From NCBI GenBank assembly GCA_937858155.1, contig CALLYM010000261.1:1-42362 (forward strand): a DNA stretch of 42,362 nt, in the 5' to 3' direction. Below, piece after piece: positions 1 through 7,114 of this stretch. This stretch comes from an uncultured Phycisphaerales bacterium. GTDB lineage: Bacteria; Planctomycetota; Phycisphaerae; Phycisphaerales; UBA1924. How positions within the stretch are numbered: the first letter of the stretch is position 1; the number at the start of each line of letters is the position of its first letter. The notes under the pieces were generated by a model, which saw nothing but the letters and a program-made list of their open reading frames with translations, had not been told where the DNA came from and did no database searches. A program made the translations under genes and the position numbers.

Positions 1-197
1 GCGGCACGCCGATCGCCTTCGAGACGAACGGCACGGTGCGCGAGGCGCGCGGGTTCACCTCCAGCACGTAGACGACGCCGTCCTTGATCGCGTACTGCAC
101 GTTCATCAGGCCGACCACGCCCAGCGCGCGCGCCAGCGTCTCGGTCTGGTCGCGGATCTCGGCGATCAGCGCCGGCGCCAGCGAATGCGGCGGCAGC
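1..197 (-). CDS. carB: carB internal fragment (carbamoyl-phosphate synthase large chain)
   Basis: Reading the minus strand gives an open frame of about 65 codons beginning [19 protein letters not shown] and running through [12 protein letters not shown] and [16 protein letters not shown] to the window edge. This is the conserved first ATP-grasp region of the carbamoyl-phosphate synthase large chain, including the EVNPRASRT segment. The enzyme makes carbamoyl phosphate for arginine and pyrimidine synthesis. In the family a GDSACS-type stretch precedes LPP; here the frame hits a TAG immediately upstream (about 196-198), so homology ends abruptly. The piece has neither start nor stop of the gene and no neighbour from the pathway. 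I read it as a foreign sequence joined to the contig; a genuine gene remnant is the less likely alternative. Confidence 0.85.
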
Positions 198-303
198 TAG
201 CCCAAGTGGTGGAATGCGGAATGCAGAGTCGCTCATGCGTGATGCTACGGCGGCAAGATGGCTTGACCTCACAAGTGGCAGGTCGCCTTAACCCCGTGCC
301 TCT

Positions 304-329
304 GACCTGTCAGGCTCTAAGGACAGGTC
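304..329 (-). terminator. Hairpin downstream of the 349-672 gene
   Basis: A perfect 8-bp inverted repeat (GACCTGTC at 304-311, GACAGGTC at 322-329) with a 10-base loop lies about 20 bases after the stop of the minus-strand gene at 349-672. There is no T tract, so it may be a transcript 3' end stabiliser instead of a true intrinsic terminator. The rest of 198-348 shows no gene. Confidence 0.35.
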
Positions 330-348
330 GGGGTTCCCCCAACCACCC

Positions 349-672
349 TCACACCACCCCATCCCTCAACCACTTCTCGAACGCTCGTACCCACATCTCC
401 GTCCGCACGTTCGTCACCCCGCGCTCTATCTGCAAGTTCCCAAGCGCCACCATTGCCCGCATCCCGCGCAGCCGCACCTCATGCGGCCCCTCGATGAACC
501 CCTGATCCGCGATCGACCCCGCACCACCCCACAGGTCGTTCGACCGCAGGAACGTCTCGAGTTCGGCATCACTCCCCTCCATCGCCCGCGAGACCAGCGA
601 GGCCGAATATCCGTCATTGCCCGCGGCAAGTGTTTCGTGCAATCGTCCCAGCAACGTCCGAAAGTCGTCCAT
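349..672 (-). CDS. Small conserved hypothetical protein (LWGGAGSIAD motif)
   Basis: A 107-residue soluble protein starting MDDFRTLLGRLHETL. It is chosen over longer in-frame starts because the upstream codons are low-complexity translation of a repeat-rich intergenic region. The core motif SNDLWGGAGSIADQG is followed by a helix ending RAMVALGNLQIERG and a C-terminal stretch with MWVRAFEKW. It has no signal peptide or membrane segment, so it should be cytoplasmic. The LWGGAGSIAD pattern looks like a small bacterial family of unknown function; I cannot name its role. It is followed by a hairpin at 304-329 and is transcribed away from the next gene. No clear Shine-Dalgarno site precedes the start. 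Confidence 0.65.
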   Translation of the reverse strand: MDDFRTLLGRLHETLAAGNDGYSASLVSRAMEGSDAELETFLRSNDLWGGAGSIADQGFIEGPHEVRLRGMRAMVALGNLQIERGVTNVRTEMWVRAFEKWLRDGVV

Positions 673-973
673 CGAACCCAGCGTATGTGACGGAGCCATG
701 TGGCACAGGTTCGCCTTCAGTGCCACAGGTTCGACCGCGGCGCCAGGGGATGAGCGGTCGTACCTGTGCTCTGCCCAGTGATGCCCAAAGCACGCTGGCC
801 TGATAAAGGGAGGGGGTGCCAGGGGAACCGCAGGTTCCCCGGCGTCCTGGCAGGGTGGCACAGGTGCGTCTCTCCGGTTCCACAGCTTCGACCGCGGCCA
901 CGTGCCACGACTATCCGGCTTTGCGGAGAGCCGTGCTCTCCGCACGTGTCACCCGCCTACACCTTCCACACTC
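673..973. repeat. Repeat- and hairpin-rich intergenic region
   Basis: About 300 bases between divergent genes without a credible gene. The core TGGCACAGGTTCG, or close variants, occurs near 701, 721 and 857. CCACAGGTTCGACCGCGGC near 723 recurs near 880 with one change. Two tight hairpins are present: GGGGAACC/GGTTCCCC at 822-840 with a 3-base loop, and CGGAGAG/CTCTCCG at 924-942 with a 5-base loop. The open frames crossing it are artefacts of the composition. Promoters of both flanking genes should lie here, but I see no convincing -35/-10 pair. Confidence 0.45.
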
Positions 974-1510
974 ATGCCCCCTCCCCTCAAACCCATCCAC
1001 TACCGCGGCGGCCTCGTCACCTTCTCCATCCCGGCGCACTGGACCGAGGAGTATGAGAAGGACGGCGGCGGCACCTTCTACGACTCCGCCGACGAGTCCC
1101 TCACGCTCCGCCTCAGCGTGATGACGATGACGCCGCCCAAACCGCTGCGCCTGGAGGACGCGCCCGCCGTGCTCGCGTCCATGAGCGACATCCTGCAAGC
1201 GCCCGCCGGCCCAGCGCCGGACATCGAACCCCTCCCGCACGACCAGGCCATCTGCTTCTGCCCACCGCGGCGCGAAACCGAGAACGGCGAAGCAATCGAA
1301 CTGCACACGTGGGGTCTGCTCCGCGTCGTCGCGCCCACCCTCGTCCGCCTCGCCATTTTCACAACTACAGTGGCCCGCCGCGCCGGCGCAGACCGCGCAA
1401 CAGAGACACTCGCGATCCTCCGCGAGCAAGTCCGCAGCGCAGTCATCTCCCCCGCCCCACGGCTCAAACTCCCCACCCCCTGGTGGAAACGCATCTTCGG
1501 CGTCAAGTAG
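974..1510 (+). CDS. Hypothetical protein, 178 residues
   Basis: The start MPPPLKPIHYRG is chosen because the in-frame extension upstream covers the repeat-rich intergenic region. The protein opens with a short beta-rich segment (GGLVTFSIPAHWTEEY), then alternates strands and helices and ends in a basic, tryptophan-containing tail (WWKRIFGVK). No signal peptide or obvious membrane helix is visible. The shape, an N-terminal FSIP..W.EEY strand pair followed by a stress-protein-like sheet, is reminiscent of small DcrB/LpqN-type folds, but that is only an impression. The OsmC-family gene follows 44 bases downstream on the same strand, so the two may share a transcript. Confidence 0.6.
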   Translation: MPPPLKPIHYRGGLVTFSIPAHWTEEYEKDGGGTFYDSADESLTLRLSVMTMTPPKPLRLEDAPAVLASMSDILQAPAGPAPDIEPLPHDQAICFCPPRRETENGEAIELHTWGLLRVVAPTLVRLAIFTTTVARRAGADRATETLAILREQVRSAVISPAPRLKLPTPWWKRIFGVK

Positions 1511-1554
1511 CGCGCGTCGTCGGCGTTGTGGCACACCCGCCCTTACCGTCCTTC

Positions 1555-2025
1555 ATGGCCACCTACACCGCCGAAGTCACCTGGTCGCGCAACTCCGCTC
1601 CCTTCACCGACAACCGCTACAGCCGCGCCCACCGCTGGCGGTTTGACGGCGGAGCCGACGTGCCCGCGTCCTCGTCGCCATGGGTGGTGCCCGTCCCGAT
1701 GTCCGACCCCGCGGGCGTGGACCCCGAGGAGGCCCTCGTCGCCAGCCTCTCCAGTTGCCACATGCTCTGGTTTCTCGCGCTCGCGGCCCGCAAGGGGCTG
1801 GTCGTCGACGAGTACGAAGACGCCGCATCGGGCGTCCTGGGGCGAGACGCCTCCGGCAAGCAGGCAATGACCAGCGTGACCCTCCGCCCCCGCACGCGAT
1901 TCAGCGGGGAAAACCGCCCCACCCCCGCCGACATCGCCTCCCTCCACCACGCCGCGCACGAAGAGTGCTTCATCGCGCGGTCGGTCCGCTGCGACGTCCG
2001 CTGCGAGCCCGTGGTCGAGCCCTGA
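1555..2025 (+). CDS. OsmC/Ohr-family peroxiredoxin-like protein
   Basis: A 156-residue protein with the OsmC fold. The two cysteines that act on peroxide in this family are present: Cys68 in SLSSCHMLWFLALAA at the head of the central helix, and Cys138 in HEECFIARS. OsmC/Ohr proteins reduce organic hydroperoxides using this pair and a thiol donor. The length is typical. The start is the ATG giving MATYTAEVTWSRN; the preceding in-frame sequence is antisense-like and arginine-rich. The exact subfamily (OsmC, Ohr or YhfA-like) cannot be settled by eye. It is cytoplasmic, lies just after an unknown gene on the same strand, and is followed by a 287-base gap. Confidence 0.9.
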   Translation: MATYTAEVTWSRNSAPFTDNRYSRAHRWRFDGGADVPASSSPWVVPVPMSDPAGVDPEEALVASLSSCHMLWFLALAARKGLVVDEYEDAASGVLGRDASGKQAMTSVTLRPRTRFSGENRPTPADIASLHHAAHEECFIARSVRCDVRCEPVVEP

Positions 2026-2312
2026 GCGGCTGGTGGCACCCAGAGCGTGCGATCAAGGTCAGCTTTGCGACTTCAGTGCTCGAAGGGCACCAATTCCGCA
2101 ACAAAACTCTGCAAGACTCCCCACCCTACTCGCAAGTCTCTTGAGAGAGACTACAGGCGGCGTGCAACTTCCGCCCGCCTCCAAAGGGGCTCTAGCAAGA
2201 GACAAGGCCACGCAAAGTAACCAGGTGCAAAGAGACAAGCCCCAATGGGAATGTCCATGTTGGACAAGCCCCGTGAGGGTCGTGCTCCGCCACGCACAGA
2301 GGAGAAAGACAA
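2026..2312. other. Intergenic leader with one hairpin
   Basis: 287 bases between the OsmC gene and the secreted protein. The only structure I see is the hairpin AGTCTCT/AGAGACT at 2135-2152 with a 4-base loop, plus a short direct repeat of GACAAGCCCC near 2237 and 2266. The site AGGAG at about 2300-2304 is the ribosome binding site for the GTG start at 2313. Confidence 0.4.
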
Positions 2313-3098
2313 GTGAAGAACATCCATCCAATCGTCCTCATCGCCGCATCCGCCCTCACCGCCGCCGCCCACGCCGCACCGTACGACTTCCTCACCGTCA
2401 CTGGCAACAACGTCGCCGGCAACGGCGCGTACAGCCAGTTCAACAGCGTGAACGGCAACGGATACATCGGCGTGACGCACGCGTTCTCCAGCCCCGGCGG
2501 CGTCGGCTCCTTCGACAACAACAACACCGCCATCAACTCGCAATTCCCCAACCTCTTCCCGGGCACCGGGCCCGTGAACGGCCACCTCGCGATGACCGTC
2601 TACGGCTTCCAGTCCTGCGTCACGTTCCACATGCAGAACTACAGCATCTCGCCCACCAGCACCATCTTCGGCCTCTGGAACATCACGGACGAAGTCTCCT
2701 GGCCCAGCGGCCCCGGCGGCCCCTCCCGCTTCGTGTACCGCATGGAGCTGCTCGACTCGATCAACGGCGTGACCAACCCCACCATGATCCTGCCGTTCGG
2801 CTCCGGCAACGACCAGAACTCCCTCGATGTGCAGGGCCGCCACAACCTTGACCTGAATCCCAGCACCGGCGAGCTCTCCCCCGGCATCAGCATCCCCGGC
2901 AGCGTCCACACCAACGCCGCGTTCTTCTACAACATCCCCGCAACCACGCAGGAAATCCGCATCTACGCCGACCTGCCCACGCTCAATTCCATCGGCGACG
3001 GCGTCGGCTACTACTTCGCCGAAGCCCACGTCCCCGCGCCCGCCTCCGCCGGCCTCATCACCATCGCAGCTATCCGCCTCACCCGCCGCCGCCGGTGA
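2313..3098 (+). CDS. Secreted protein with PEP-CTERM-like sorting tail
   Basis: A 261-residue exported protein. It starts at GTG, supported by AGGAG 8 bases upstream. Residues 1-21 form a signal peptide (basic N-terminus, hydrophobic core, AHA-A cleavage site). The mature part is Gly/Asn/Ser-rich and beta-like, with no recognised catalytic motif. The C-terminus reads VPAPASAGLITIAAIRLTRRRR: a Pro-Ala cap, a short hydrophobic helix and an Arg cluster. That is the architecture of PEP-CTERM signals, which are processed by an exosortase. The protein is therefore probably delivered to the cell envelope or an exopolymer. It is the one surface protein here using this sorting route instead of the dockerin-like tail. 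Cargo function unknown. A strong hairpin follows at 3125-3168. Confidence 0.8.
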   Translation: MKNIHPIVLIAASALTAAAHAAPYDFLTVTGNNVAGNGAYSQFNSVNGNGYIGVTHAFSSPGGVGSFDNNNTAINSQFPNLFPGTGPVNGHLAMTVYGFQSCVTFHMQNYSISPTSTIFGLWNITDEVSWPSGPGGPSRFVYRMELLDSINGVTNPTMILPFGSGNDQNSLDVQGRHNLDLNPSTGELSPGISIPGSVHTNAAFFYNIPATTQEIRIYADLPTLNSIGDGVGYYFAEAHVPAPASAGLITIAAIRLTRRRR

Positions 3099-3124
3099 AC
3101 GCGGAAATACGAGGCACAGGCCAG

Positions 3125-3168
3125 CGCCACAGTTGTCACCGCTGCTCGGAGCGGCGACAGCTGTGGCG
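3125..3168 (+). terminator. Strong 19-bp hairpin after the PEP-CTERM-like gene
   Basis: Two 19-base arms (3125-3143 and 3150-3168) pair with one G-U and one A-C position around a 6-base loop, 26 bases after the stop at 3098. No T tract follows, so it is either a Rho-assisted end or a stabilising 3' structure. Confidence 0.5.
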
Positions 3169-3291
3169 AGCGCGGACGACGCTCCGAAAACTACGGGGGC
3201 CTGCTGCACCAATGAAAAGGCGGCCATCGCATGCAGCCATAGGTGTTTCACAGCAGTGTGAAGGCGATGGGCGTCTGTACGCTCGTGGTGC

Positions 3292-4215
3292 ATGCCGCTT
3301 GGTGCTGCGCTCCATCGCGCCCTCCGCGCCGCCGCCCACCTCGCTGTCTGGGCGGGGGCATACGTCGCATCCGCCGTCGTCTGCTTCACGCAGACAGCGG
3401 GGCTGGAAGCAGTTCCCAACGCGCGCACGCTCACCTTCGCGTTCTGCACCGCCGCCGGCGTCTACCTGCTGGACCGTGTGAAGGCACGTGACGCCTGGCT
3501 CGACCCCGCCGACGAAGCGGCCCACCCGAACCGCTACCACTTCCTCGCGGCGCACGCGGCCCCCGTCCGCACGCTCATGGTCTTCCTCCTCTGCGCCGCA
3601 ACCGTGCTGGGGTCCACGCTCAGACACGACCTGCCATGGCTCGGCACGCTCACGCCGTCCGCCGCCGCGCTCGCCGTCCTCGTCTACGCCGCGCGCCCGC
3701 GACGCACACGCCCGCGCCCAAAGGACGTGCTCCTCGTCAAGAACCTCTACGTCGCCGCCGGCATCACCGGTTTCGCCGCCGCCACCGCCATCGCGACCAC
3801 GACGCCCGCGCCCCTGCGCATAAGTGAACTCCGTTCACACGCCGCATGGATCATCGCGGCGGCCATCCACCTGCTGGTGCGCGTCGCCGCAGACGCCGTC
3901 CTCTGCGACCTGGACGACCATGCCGCCGACCTCGCGTACGGCACCCGCACGCTGCCCGGCACGCTCGGCCACGCCCGCGCGTGGAACACCGCGCTCGCCG
4001 CGCGCCTTGTCATCGCCGCGGCACTCGCCGCCCTCGCGCTGATCCACTCAGCCCCCCGCGAACCCTTGCTCGTCTGGTCCGTCGTGACGGCTCTCTCCTC
4101 ACTCGCCCTCCGCCTCGCCGCCCCCACCCGCGTCCGCGACTGGGTGGACGCCCGCTTCCTCATCGAAGCAGCAGTCGCAACCATGGTGCTCTGGGTGCTC
4201 CATGCCCGAGTTTGA
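3292..4215 (+). CDS. UbiA-like integral membrane prenyltransferase homologue
   Basis: A 307-residue polytopic membrane protein with about seven to eight hydrophobic helices. Two Asp-rich loops match the UbiA superfamily layout: YLLDRVKARD near residues 58-67, and CDLDDHAADLAYGTRTLP in the second half, where the YGTRTLP ending is typical of the second motif. UbiA enzymes transfer a prenyl chain to quinone or other aromatic acceptors using Mg2+ bound by these aspartates. The first motif lacks the usual N-D-xx-D form, so catalysis may be altered. The sequence is very Ala/Arg-rich. No quinone-pathway gene is adjacent, so the acceptor cannot be inferred. The start at 3292 is the first ATG of the frame and lacks a clear ribosome binding site. 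Confidence 0.75.
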   Translation: MPLGAALHRALRAAAHLAVWAGAYVASAVVCFTQTAGLEAVPNARTLTFAFCTAAGVYLLDRVKARDAWLDPADEAAHPNRYHFLAAHAAPVRTLMVFLLCAATVLGSTLRHDLPWLGTLTPSAAALAVLVYAARPRRTRPRPKDVLLVKNLYVAAGITGFAAATAIATTTPAPLRISELRSHAAWIIAAAIHLLVRVAADAVLCDLDDHAADLAYGTRTLPGTLGHARAWNTALAARLVIAAALAALALIHSAPREPLLVWSVVTALSSLALRLAAPTRVRDWVDARFLIEAAVATMVLWVLHARV

Positions 4216-4325
4216 GCCTGTCATTCTTCCTCAAAACCCTTGTTTATAACGACTTACGTATATTCTATCGTACCGTACAAAATCCTATTGATTTTGAAAC
4301 GAGCAGCCGTACATTATCCGTACCA
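4216..4325 (+). promoter_or_regulatory. AT-rich leader with repeated CCGTAC sites
   Basis: About 100 bases that are markedly AT-rich against a GC-rich background, directly upstream of the HTH-like gene at 4326. CCGTAC occurs at 4273-4278, 4307-4312 and 4318-4323, and the palindrome TACGTA lies at 4255-4260. The last two copies are 11 bases apart, about one helical turn, and abut the start codon. This is the layout expected of an operator, possibly autoregulatory. That role is inference; the repeats and composition are seen directly. Confidence 0.4.
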
Positions 4326-5018
4326 ATGGTGGCTCTCACGTCCAAACCCATTCTGCCCATCGAGCAGCACGCCCGCGCGCTGGAAGTGCTCCAATCGCCC
4401 CACCTCTCGTTTGAGGACGCCGCCGATGCCCTGGGCCTCACGCTGGAGCAACTCACTGCGTTCGTCACGTCCGATGATGGTCTCGCCCTCATCGCGGGCG
4501 CGGAGCTCGCGGCCGCGGTGCGTGTGCGAGCCATGGCCGCGGCCCAACTCCACACCGTGGTCGACGCCCTGTCCATGATGCTCCTGAGCTACGCGTCCAG
4601 CGCCCGCAACGTCCCCACCGCAGACTCTCTTCGCGCCCAGGAATTCAGCGAAACTCAGCGTCAGAACGCGCGCCGTGCCGGCCACCTCCTCTTCCGCCTC
4701 GCGCACTTCTCCCCCCGCCCCCTCCGCGCGTACGAGCCCCGAGCCAAAGAGGCCGGTGGTGAAAACGGCCCCGCGGACACCCACGCACTCAAGCCCGCCG
4801 CGCCCCCACAGTCAGGCACAAAGCCCCTCCTCCGCTTCGTGCAGGCCGACGAAACCCCGCCGTCCTGTGCGCAGGCAGCCACCAAAGCTGCCCCCTCCCC
4901 AAGCGCGGAAATCAGCGCCCAAGCACGCCCCACTGCCCCCGGTGGCCATCTCCCGAACGCCCCTACCACACGTGGGCAACGCTCAGGGCCCTCTCCTTCC
5001 TCCACCGCCCCACCCTGA
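4326..5018 (+). CDS. HTH-like hypothetical protein with Pro-rich tail
   Basis: A 230-residue protein starting MVALTSKPILPIEQHARAL. Residues about 15-50 contain LEVLQSPHLSFEDAADALGLTLEQL, which has the helix-turn-helix rhythm (AADALGLTLEQL) found in small DNA-binding proteins. Residues about 60-135 are helical and Ala/Arg-rich. From about 140 to the end the protein is disordered: Pro, Ala and Ser rich with no hydrophobic segment. DNA binding is an inference from the HTH pattern and from the repeated CCGTAC sites that touch its start codon. I do not recognise a family. A terminase-small-subunit-like origin was considered because of the HTH, but no phage gene is near. Confidence 0.6.
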   Translation: MVALTSKPILPIEQHARALEVLQSPHLSFEDAADALGLTLEQLTAFVTSDDGLALIAGAELAAAVRVRAMAAAQLHTVVDALSMMLLSYASSARNVPTADSLRAQEFSETQRQNARRAGHLLFRLAHFSPRPLRAYEPRAKEAGGENGPADTHALKPAAPPQSGTKPLLRFVQADETPPSCAQAATKAAPSPSAEISAQARPTAPGGHLPNAPTTRGQRSGPSPSSTAPP

Positions 5019-5142
5019 TTGGGGCGAACCGCTCGTTGGGAGCGGGCCGTGGGAGGACATGCCAGCTCAAAAAGGAGTGTCCAATCCCCCGACGACCGCC
5101 GCTAGTCCTTGAGGGCAACCACGAACCCACAAGGACAGCGCC

Positions 5143-6156
5143 ATGAACACACCACGCCTGATCTCCGCCGCGGCCCTCACAGCCACCAGCCTCGTCCCCG
5201 TCCATGCCACCGCACAGTGTGTGGGCATGCCCGCCGGCGCGCGCGGCTATATCGAGGCAGCGAACAGCAACACGCCCTGCGGCGAGATCGCCACGGCCAC
5301 CGAAGCGCTCCCCGTCCCCGGCGCCAACTACTGCTCCGCGAACTCCTGCGCCGCGGGCCAGGTCCTCCTCGCCAACGCCGACCACAACGCCCAGCGCATG
5401 CGCCTCGCGAACTACCGCTCGAAAGGCACACCCCTCTTCTTGTACAACTCCATGGCAGATACCTACACCATCTCCGGCCCGCCCGGCACGCAGGGCACCG
5501 ACGTGACAGCACGCATCATCTGCCGCATGACCGGCACGCTTTTCACACCCTTCCACGGCATCGTCGGCGGGAACCCCGTTTACTACTACTCGCCCCACAA
5601 TGTCCAATTCGAGATCGGCACCTGGGCGTCCGCGAGTAATAGCGACTTCCATGAGCAGTTCCGCGTGAACGCATTCAGCAGCGACTACGCCATGACAGCG
5701 TCATGGAGCCCCGCGCCCTCCAACACCATGCTCTTCAATCAAGTCGATATGACGCTCGACAGACCCCTCACCCGCACCGTCGGCACGCCCTTCGAGATCG
5801 GATACAGCATGAACAACGCCAGCGGCGGCGCCGGCAACTACTCAGGCTCCCTCAGCCCGCCCGACGACCAGTACATCGTCGTCACGATCAACTGGGACCT
5901 GCCGCCCGGCTACACCATCACCTCCGAGCGCGGCTACGTCGACCCCGACGCACCGGCCTGCGACCCCCTCGACTTCAACGGCGACACCCTCTTCCCCGAT
6001 ACCGCCGATATCGACGACTTCCTCAGCGTCTTCAGCGGCGGGCCATGCTCAACCGGCACATGCGGCGATATCGACTTTAACAACGACGGCCTCTTCCCCG
6101 ACACTTCCGATATTGACGCGCTGCTCAGCGTCTTCTCAGGCGGACCATGCGCCTGA
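5143..6156 (+). CDS. Secreted protein with C-terminal GC-type dockerin-like module
   Basis: A 337-residue exported protein; AAGGA lies 7-11 bases before the ATG. The signal peptide covers about residues 1-25 (cleavage near ATA-Q). The middle (about 26-270) is an unrecognised beta-rich domain with several cysteines. Residues 273-337 hold two tandem repeats of the form DFNxDxLFPDTxDID, each closing with LSVFSGGPC. Cysteines sit at module positions 1, 30, 35 and 64. The Asp/Asn loop resembles the calcium loop of dockerins. Modules of this kind end many Phycisphaerales secreted proteins (GC-type dockerin). They probably anchor or assemble the protein outside the cell, but their partner is not established here. 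The cargo role is unknown. Confidence 0.85.
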   Translation: MNTPRLISAAALTATSLVPVHATAQCVGMPAGARGYIEAANSNTPCGEIATATEALPVPGANYCSANSCAAGQVLLANADHNAQRMRLANYRSKGTPLFLYNSMADTYTISGPPGTQGTDVTARIICRMTGTLFTPFHGIVGGNPVYYYSPHNVQFEIGTWASASNSDFHEQFRVNAFSSDYAMTASWSPAPSNTMLFNQVDMTLDRPLTRTVGTPFEIGYSMNNASGGAGNYSGSLSPPDDQYIVVTINWDLPPGYTITSERGYVDPDAPACDPLDFNGDTLFPDTADIDDFLSVFSGGPCSTGTCGDIDFNNDGLFPDTSDIDALLSVFSGGPCA

Positions 6157-6163
6157 GAGGTGC

Positions 6164-6316
6164 TTACTTGCCGTCGCCCTGATTCCTGCCCACCGCATAC
6201 CCAGCGCCCGCCCCCGCACCCGCAGCCAGCACGTAGCCGCAGCCCGAGACCGCAAGGAGCACGAAAGCCGAAAGACACACCGCAAGCGAACGAGCAATGG
6301 TACTGCGATTGTACAT
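6164..6316 (-). CDS. 50-residue glycine-rich lipoprotein
   Basis: A short minus-strand gene with strong translational signals: GAAGGAGGC ends a few bases before the ATG. The protein begins MYNRSTIARSLAVCLSAFVL and has a hydrophobic core ending in the lipobox AVSGC at residues 22-26. The mature peptide is only about 25 residues: CGYVLAAGAGAGAGYAVGR, then a polar end NQGDGK. The Gly-Ala repeat is a glycine-zipper-like helix, as in small envelope lipoproteins. The lipidated cysteine predicts membrane anchoring. Its stop lies 7 bases from the end of the convergent dockerin gene. It lies downstream of 6425-7018 on the same strand, separated by strong hairpins. Function unknown. Confidence 0.8.
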   Translation of the reverse strand: MYNRSTIARSLAVCLSAFVLLAVSGCGYVLAAGAGAGAGYAVGRNQGDGK

Positions 6317-6365
6317 ACAAGCCTCCTTCGCGCAAAGCCATGAAGCAGAGGGGGAGAAGCAGAGG

Positions 6366-6431
6366 GGGAACGCCGCGGGCGAACCCGCGGCGTTCCCCAG
6401 ACCTTGCGGTAGCGCGTCCCGACGCTACCGC
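6366..6431 (-). terminator. Tandem hairpins at the end of the 6425-7018 gene
   Basis: A perfect 14-bp stem (6366-6379 with 6384-6397) is closed by a CGAA tetraloop in plus orientation (TTCG on the minus transcript, a very stable loop). Next to it is a 9-bp stem (6406-6414 with 6423-6431) that overlaps the stop codon of the minus-strand gene. On the minus strand the large stem is followed by a C/T-rich run. Probably a terminator or stability element separating this gene from the small lipoprotein downstream. Confidence 0.65.
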
Positions 6432-7018
6432 CGGTTATTCGGAGGGATCTCCGATGGGTTGTTGCGGGGATTGGGGTTGTTGTTCTTGTCACGCTGGTCG
6501 GTCATGCCCTGTGCATCCAGCGTCGCTTCGCCGGACCAGGTCGTGCGGGCCTCAATGAGGTACTGCTGCATCTGCTGCTGGTCGAGGATCACACGCTGCA
6601 GAACATCCGCGAGCGCATCCAGCTTGCGATCACCCGTCATCGCCCGGGCCTCGCCCAACCGCCGCAGCAGCTCGGTTCTCCGCGCCTCGAACTGGTCTTC
6701 CATCCGCAGCAGGTCCTGCGTCCGCGTGTTGAACGCGGTCTGGCTCTGTGGCGACTGGAACATGAACGGCCCGGAATACATGCTGCCGTTCGCGGGTTGC
6801 TGGAGGTTGGGGTCGACAGGCTGGTTGGGATCAGCCGGAGGGGGTGTCTGGTTCGGCTGATTGGGCTGTGTCCTCTCGGGCGGCGCCGGCTGACGGGGGC
6901 TCGGCAGCGGATTCTTCGGACGCGTCGGCTGTGTCTGTGCCTGCAGCACACCCAGACCTGCGATACCAATGCCGCACCATGCACAGACGAGAGTAGCTCG
7001 ACGAGTATTGGACTTCAT
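6425..7018 (-). CDS. Secreted Pro/Gln-rich protein with C-terminal helical region
   Basis: A 197-residue exported protein. The ATG giving MKSNTRRATLVCAW is preceded by AAGGAG at ideal distance, which decides the start over an upstream ATG. A signal peptide (about residues 1-28) ends near LQAQ. Residues 30-80 are low complexity, full of Pro, Gln, Asn and Thr. Residues about 95-165 are amphipathic and charged (QDLLRMEDQFEARRTELLRRLGEA), likely a coiled coil or helical bundle. The tail (NNNPNPRNNPSEIPPNNRR) is Asn/Pro-rich. I do not recognise a family. A periplasmic or envelope-associated structural role is plausible. It shares its upstream region with the divergent GH43 lipoprotein gene. Confidence 0.7.
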   Translation of the reverse strand: MKSNTRRATLVCAWCGIGIAGLGVLQAQTQPTRPKNPLPSPRQPAPPERTQPNQPNQTPPPADPNQPVDPNLQQPANGSMYSGPFMFQSPQSQTAFNTRTQDLLRMEDQFEARRTELLRRLGEARAMTGDRKLDALADVLQRVILDQQQMQQYLIEARTTWSGEATLDAQGMTDQRDKNNNPNPRNNPSEIPPNNRR

Positions 7019-7114
7019 AAGAAACTCCTTTCCTGCTCCCGCACAGTGCGTACGGTGCTGGGCCTTTGGCGTGAGCAAACCGTGAATCGAAACTCACCAG
7101 ACGCAGCCCAACCC

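Noticed and set aside
721-745. tRNA-like T-arm GGTTCGACC
   Set aside because: It is part of a repeated intergenic motif; no acceptor stem, anticodon arm or CCA end can be drawn around it.
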